A stretch of DNA of 13,438 nucleotides from Opitutia bacterium (GTDB lineage Bacteria; Verrucomicrobiota; Verrucomicrobiia; Opitutales; UBA953), in NCBI GenBank assembly GCA_021204635.1, contig JAJPZB010000054.1, positions 1 to 13,438 on the forward strand, given 5' to 3'. The translations under genes and the position numbers were made by a program. Below, piece after piece: positions 10,223 to 13,438 of the stretch. The notes under the pieces are model-generated. The model saw only the letters and a program-made list of their open reading frames with translations, did no database searches and was not told the DNA's origin. Positions within the stretch are counted from its first letter, which is position 1. The number at the start of each line of letters is the position of its first letter.

Positions 10223-10861
10223 ATGAATTTTATTCCTCTCAAAAGAGCCGCCGCGTTTTGCGGCGCTCTTTTTTTTGCTCTCGCAGCGGCAGGTTGCCTC
10301 AATAACAGAGCGCCCGACAGCGAGCTTAACAGAGACGTTTCCGCGTCGCTCGACGAAACTCGGGATTACCGCATTCGCCCGATGGATCTCCTGCGCGTTG
10401 AAATGTTCCGCGAGCCCGAAATTCGCGGCGAACTCCGAGTTTCCGGCGACGGGAATCTGAGCCTCTACCTGCTCGATCAGGTCAAGGTCTCGGGGCTCAC
10501 GCTCAGCGAGGCGAAGGCGAAGCTCGAAGCCGCATATCGCGATGCCGGCTACTACAAAGATCCGCAAATCTCTTTGCAGATCGTCCAATACGCAGAGCGC
10601 AGAATTTACGTTGACGGTTACGTCGGCGCGCCGGGCCCGGTTCTCATCCCGATGGAAGAGAGCCTGACGCTTCTCCGCGCCATCACGGCGGCGCGCGGAT
10701 TGCAACCCCGCGCCTCGCGCACAAACGTTTTGCTCACTCGCAAAGTTGGCGACGAATTGAAAACTTGGGTCATCGATTTCAGCAAAATTCAGGAAGGCAA
10801 CATGCCCGACGTGCCTTTGCAGGAAGGTGACACCATCTACGTCCAAGACAGTAAAATTTAA
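10223..10861 (+). CDS. Polysaccharide export outer-membrane lipoprotein (Wza/OPX type, short class)
   Basis: The product has 212 residues. It starts with a lipoprotein signal: basic K7-R8, a hydrophobic stretch at 9-22 and a lipobox ending A22-A23-G24-C25, so C25 should be lipidated after signal peptidase II cleavage. A linker to about residue 47 follows. Next is the polysaccharide export sensor domain (about 48-128: DYRIRPMDLLRVEMF, the GELRVSGDGNLSLYLLDQVKVSGLT region, the KLEAAY helix and DPQISLQI). One SLBB-like domain runs from about 130 to 210 (RIYVDGYVGAPGPVLIP through LQEGDTIYVQD). There is no C-terminal alpha-helix, which in E. coli Wza (about 380 residues) forms the outer-membrane channel. 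Short OPX proteins of this kind are known to work with a separate beta-barrel porin, and one is encoded directly upstream. The kinase gene follows after 12 bases. The start is fixed by the signal peptide, although a terminator-like hairpin overlaps codons 7-18. Confidence 0.9.
   Translation: MNFIPLKRAAAFCGALFFALAAAGCLNNRAPDSELNRDVSASLDETRDYRIRPMDLLRVEMFREPEIRGELRVSGDGNLSLYLLDQVKVSGLTLSEAKAKLEAAYRDAGYYKDPQISLQIVQYAERRIYVDGYVGAPGPVLIPMEESLTLLRAITAARGLQPRASRTNVLLTRKVGDELKTWVIDFSKIQEGNMPDVPLQEGDTIYVQDSKI
10241..10276 (+). terminator. Intrinsic-terminator structure inside the OPX signal-peptide codons
   Basis: AAAAGAGC 10241-10248 and GCCGC 10250-10254 pair with GCGGC 10260-10264 and GCTCTTTT 10265-10272, giving 13 base pairs with one bulged C at 10249 and a GTTTT loop. 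Eight T run from 10269 to 10276, four of them beyond the stem. This is the full pattern of a rho-independent terminator. It starts 18 bases after the OPX ATG and 66 bases after the barrel stop codon. It may end most barrel transcripts, with translation of the OPX leader deciding read-through: a ribosome initiating at 10223 would cover the 5' arm. Alternatively it is a by-product of codons for K-R-A-A-A-F-C-G-A-L-F-F, but the length and the T tract make chance less attractive. Confidence 0.65.
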
Positions 10862-10865
10862 AGGA
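10861..10865 (+). promoter_or_regulatory. Ribosome binding site of the kinase gene
   Basis: AAGGA lies 8 bases before ATG 10874 and overlaps the last base of the OPX stop codon (10859-10861). It supports the start and a single transcript for the OPX and kinase genes. Confidence 0.75.
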
Positions 10866-10873
10866 AGACAAAA

Positions 10874-13225
10874 ATGACTCCGGAAGAAAAGGGTGATTCC
10901 GCCGCGCCCGCTGGCGCGCAGGACCGTCAAGATCCGAAAAACGCGCCCGACGCCGTCGCGCCCGAAACCGAAACTCGGGCTCGCGGATATTATGGCTACT
11001 ACGGAAACGGTTATCGCTACGGAAGCTATGGCAGCTACGGCAGCGGCGGTTACGGAAGCGGCTACGGAAGCGGCATTGCAGACGTTGCCGGAAGCATCAG
11101 CGAAACGATGCAGAACCGCACGCTCGGTGACTACGTGACGATTTTCCGCGAACGCATTTGGTATCTGATCCTCACGGTCTTTATCATCATCACAGGTGTT
11201 CTGGTTTACACCTACAACATCGTTCCCGAATTTACGGCTTCGGGTCGCGTTCAGGTTTTGCGTCAGGCGTTCAATTTGAGCGGCGGCATCAGCGGCAGAA
11301 ATTCGTCAGACCTCGTGACGGGGCAAGACGACTTCATGACGCAGGTCGAAATCATGATGAGCGAAAAAATCATCGAGCGCGTTCAGGCGCGTCTCACTCA
11401 GGAAGAGCTCTCCGAAGTCGTCGATCCGTATCGCGCAGGAAACATCTTCACCGGCCCGCTCACCCCGATGGAAGTTATCGCCGCGCACCGCACCGTTCAG
11501 CCGCGCAAATCCACCTTCATCGTCACTGTCGCATACACGCACAGAACGAAGGAAATCGCCCGAAAAATGACGGACTACTTCATCGATGAAATTTGCAAGG
11601 CGAACATGGAAATGCGCCAGGTTCGCGTCTCGCCGATCATCGATTCCACCCGCATAAAAATTGAGCACTTGCAACAGCAGCTCGACGACGAACGCCGCGA
11701 GCGCGCAGAACTCGTCAAACGCGAGGATTTGCTCAACATCGATATGGGAACTGCTGCGCAGGAACTCTCCTCGATAAATTCCGCGCGCGACAGCGAGCGC
11801 AAGAACTACGAGGATCTTCTTGCAATTCGCAACGAACTCGATCAGGTGAAAAAATCCGGCGGCAAACTCGTCGAACAACCGGCAATCGCGCAAAATTCGC
11901 TCGTCGCGACATTGCTCCCGCGCGTCGCAGACCTCCGAATTTCCGTCAGCTCCATGCGCGAAAAATACGGCGACAAACACCCGCAACTGATTCAGGCGGC
12001 TGAGCAACTCGCCGCAGCAGAAAAGGAATTGGACGTCGCAATCGCGAAGGCAGACGCCGAATTTCAGGCAAACTTCGTCGCATCGAAACGCAGATATGAA
12101 TCCGCACAACAGCGCGCTGTGGAAAAGAACGCACAACTCTCCCGCCTGCGCGAAGCAAGCACGCAACTCGAGACGATGGACGAGCAAATCCGCAACGATG
12201 CAGAACTCCTGCAACGCTTGAAGATTAACCTCGAAGACCAAAACTTGATGCTCACGACGACATCGACGTCAATCGTCCAAGTGCTCGATACCGCAAACGT
12301 GCCCAACATGCCGTCGAACAAAAACTTCCTGCTCAACGCGCTCTTCGGGCTCATCGGCGGTCTCGTCCTCGGCTCCGGAATCGTCGTTCTGCTCTCGTTC
12401 TTCGACGACAAAATCAAGTCGGCGAAAGACGTGGAAACCTCGCTTGGAATCCCGCTCCTCTCCTCAGTGGTGCGCCTGCGCGGAAAAGGCTTGACACACA
12501 AGGCAACGATTGTTAGAGACGGCAAAAATCGCTCCGTGATCGAAGCCTTCATCGGGCTCTATTCATCTCTCAAAATCGGCGAAATCTCAAAAAATGCAAA
12601 GGTCATCGCGCTGACATCGACTATTCCTTCCGAAGGAAAAACGTTCATCTCGACAAACCTCGCGCAGACATTCGCCAACCACGGAGAAAAAACGCTACTC
12701 ATCGACGGCGACTTGCGCCTTCCGAACATCGCAAAATCTTTGGAAGTGACCGGCGAAGATCACGACCTGCTGAAATACATCAGCGGCGACAAATCCATCG
12801 ACGACGTCATTCTCAAAGATTATCACCGCGGGCTCGACATCTTGCCCGTCGTGAAAGGCATTCGCAATCCGACCGAGGTCATCAACAGCAAAAAGTTTGA
12901 GACCCTCTTGGAAGAACTTCGCAAACGCTATGACAAAATCGTAATCGACACGCCGCCTGTCGCCGCCGTTAGCGACGTCCTCGGCGTCCTGCCGCTCTGC
13001 GATGGCGTCATCTACGTAATCAAGTGGAACACCTCGCACCGCCTCCTCGTGCGTGCCAACCTGCGCCGCTTGGAAGAGGCAAAGGTGCCGGTCCTCGGCG
13101 CTGTGCTCAACCAAATCACGCGCCACATCGCTCACCACTACACGTATTCCGCAGGCTACACGTATGCCGCTCACGCCGGCTATTACAAAAACGACGCCGC
13201 GAAACACGAAGTCAAAGTGAAGTAA
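10874..13225 (+). CDS. Wzc-type polysaccharide co-polymerase and tyrosine autokinase
   Basis: The product has 783 residues, slightly longer than E. coli Wzc (about 720), with chain-length and kinase domains fused. Residues 1-37 are polar and Pro/Ala-rich. Residues 38-67 are an unusual Gly/Tyr/Ser tract with ten tyrosines. Transmembrane segment 1 is about 96-114. The Wzz-type periplasmic part follows, with heptad-like coiled coils around 265-300 and 360-465. A P477-N-M-P480 motif precedes transmembrane segment 2 (about 485-510). The cytoplasmic BY-kinase domain has Walker A P585-S-E-G-K589-T, Walker A' D611-G-D613-L-R615 and Walker B I689-V-I-D692-T-P-P. The C-terminus carries six tyrosines (756, 758, 762, 764, 770, 771), the expected autophosphorylation cluster. 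Cycles of tyrosine phosphorylation control oligomer state and polymer export in this family. The OPX gene is 12 bases upstream and a terminator follows. No Wzb-type phosphatase gene is in the window. Confidence 0.93.
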   Translation: MTPEEKGDSAAPAGAQDRQDPKNAPDAVAPETETRARGYYGYYGNGYRYGSYGSYGSGGYGSGYGSGIADVAGSISETMQNRTLGDYVTIFRERIWYLILTVFIIITGVLVYTYNIVPEFTASGRVQVLRQAFNLSGGISGRNSSDLVTGQDDFMTQVEIMMSEKIIERVQARLTQEELSEVVDPYRAGNIFTGPLTPMEVIAAHRTVQPRKSTFIVTVAYTHRTKEIARKMTDYFIDEICKANMEMRQVRVSPIIDSTRIKIEHLQQQLDDERRERAELVKREDLLNIDMGTAAQELSSINSARDSERKNYEDLLAIRNELDQVKKSGGKLVEQPAIAQNSLVATLLPRVADLRISVSSMREKYGDKHPQLIQAAEQLAAAEKELDVAIAKADAEFQANFVASKRRYESAQQRAVEKNAQLSRLREASTQLETMDEQIRNDAELLQRLKINLEDQNLMLTTTSTSIVQVLDTANVPNMPSNKNFLLNALFGLIGGLVLGSGIVVLLSFFDDKIKSAKDVETSLGIPLLSSVVRLRGKGLTHKATIVRDGKNRSVIEAFIGLYSSLKIGEISKNAKVIALTSTIPSEGKTFISTNLAQTFANHGEKTLLIDGDLRLPNIAKSLEVTGEDHDLLKYISGDKSIDDVILKDYHRGLDILPVVKGIRNPTEVINSKKFETLLEELRKRYDKIVIDTPPVAAVSDVLGVLPLCDGVIYVIKWNTSHRLLVRANLRRLEEAKVPVLGAVLNQITRHIAHHYTYSAGYTYAAHAGYYKNDAAKHEVKVK

Positions 13226-13253
13226 TTCCGCAGAGAAATTTTTCTCCGGCAAC

Positions 13254-13295
13254 AAAGCGCTCCCGCCCGCAACAATGCGACAGGGGCGCTTTTTT
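13254..13295 (+). terminator. Intrinsic terminator after the kinase gene
   Basis: AAAGCGCTCC 13254-13263 pairs with GGGGCGCTTT 13283-13292 (ten pairs including one T-G), with a 19-base inner segment. Six T follow at 13290-13295. It lies 28 bases after the kinase stop codon and closes the export unit. Confidence 0.8.
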
Positions 13296-13301
13296 CGCGG
13301 G

Positions 13302-13369
13302 TTAGTGGTGGGAATGGGTTGGTGGTGGAGGCAGGTTGGTGGCGAGTATTTGGCTTGGTGGTGGCGGCA
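13302..13369 (+). repeat. GGT-rich imperfect tandem repeats
   Basis: TTGGTGG recurs at 13319, 13336 and 13355 (steps of 17 and 19 bases). A longer unit, TTGGTGGTGG then A or C then GGCA, occurs at 13319-13333 and 13355-13369. The strand is strongly G-biased with many GG pairs, so two-layer quadruplexes are possible. No credible gene covers it. Confidence 0.5.
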
Positions 13370-13375
13370 ACAATC

Positions 13376-13434
13376 TCGCGCACGCAGTGCGCGATTCTCC
13401 CGCTAAGTTAGCGGGAGGGAACCGCGTTAGCGGT
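13376..13434. repeat. Cluster of three perfect palindromic hairpins, REP-like
   Basis: Three inverted repeats lie within 59 bases. TCGCGCA 13376-13382 pairs with TGCGCGA 13388-13394. CTCCCGCTAA 13397-13406 pairs with TTAGCGGGAG 13408-13417 around a single central base. ACCGC 13421-13425 pairs with GCGGT 13430-13434. The last two share a TTAGCGG core. No T tract follows any of them. They are extragenic and high in GC, which fits a repetitive extragenic palindrome family, but copy number cannot be judged from one window, and the element may run past the end. Confidence 0.5.
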
Positions 13435-13438
13435 GAGG

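Noticed and set aside
13183..13383. A 66-codon minus-strand frame over the terminator and repeats
   Set aside because: It crosses the kinase terminator and the repeat tract, has low-complexity sequence and no family resemblance.

Overview
The window reads as a chromosomal segment of a Gram-negative bacterium, most likely a member of Verrucomicrobiota (the Opitutae side). I infer this from the style of the RpoB and RpoC sequences (RpoB N-terminus MSTRKNFGTLREVIPPPNLI; RpoB and RpoC insertions present but RpoB compact at 1244 residues). The outer-membrane barrel and lipoprotein show that the cell has an outer membrane. The lineage is my judgement from remembered sequences, not a database result. 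All genes lie on the + strand.

Positions 1-8884 hold the conserved ribosomal/RNA polymerase cluster: the 3' end of rplJ (L10), rplL (L7/L12), rpoB and rpoC. The two spacers in the first part are structured. The rplJ-rplL gap has three tandem short hairpins. The rplL-rpoB gap has a strong 10-bp hairpin (785-809) and a second hairpin followed by five T (837-872), which fits a leaky attenuator that sets ribosomal protein output above polymerase output. RpoC keeps its N-terminal zinc finger (C70, C72, C85, C88), but all four cysteines of the second zinc site are replaced (D839, H914, P921, A924). This is the most striking protein-level observation in the window.

After an 85-base AT-rich spacer, positions 8970-13225 encode a compact three-gene polysaccharide secretion unit: an outer-membrane beta-barrel (401 aa), a short Wza-type polysaccharide export lipoprotein (OPX, 212 aa) and a fused Wzz/BY-kinase co-polymerase (783 aa). 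The short OPX lacks a C-terminal membrane helix, so the neighbouring barrel is probably its outer-membrane pore. The kinase would act as inner-membrane co-polymerase and switch. The kinase has the usual C-terminal tyrosine cluster and also an unusual Gly/Tyr/Ser-rich N-terminal tail with ten tyrosines in thirty residues. No glycosyltransferase, flippase, polymerase or phosphatase gene is present, and a terminator follows the kinase directly.

The barrel-OPX junction is the most unusual nucleic-acid feature. A 16-bp perfect palindrome spans the barrel stop codon and a 7-bp inverted repeat follows. A 13-bp hairpin with an eight-T tract, which has every feature of an intrinsic terminator, then lies inside the OPX signal-peptide codons. 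The window ends in a non-coding stretch of GGT-rich imperfect repeats and three close-packed perfect palindromes, possibly a REP-like extragenic element.
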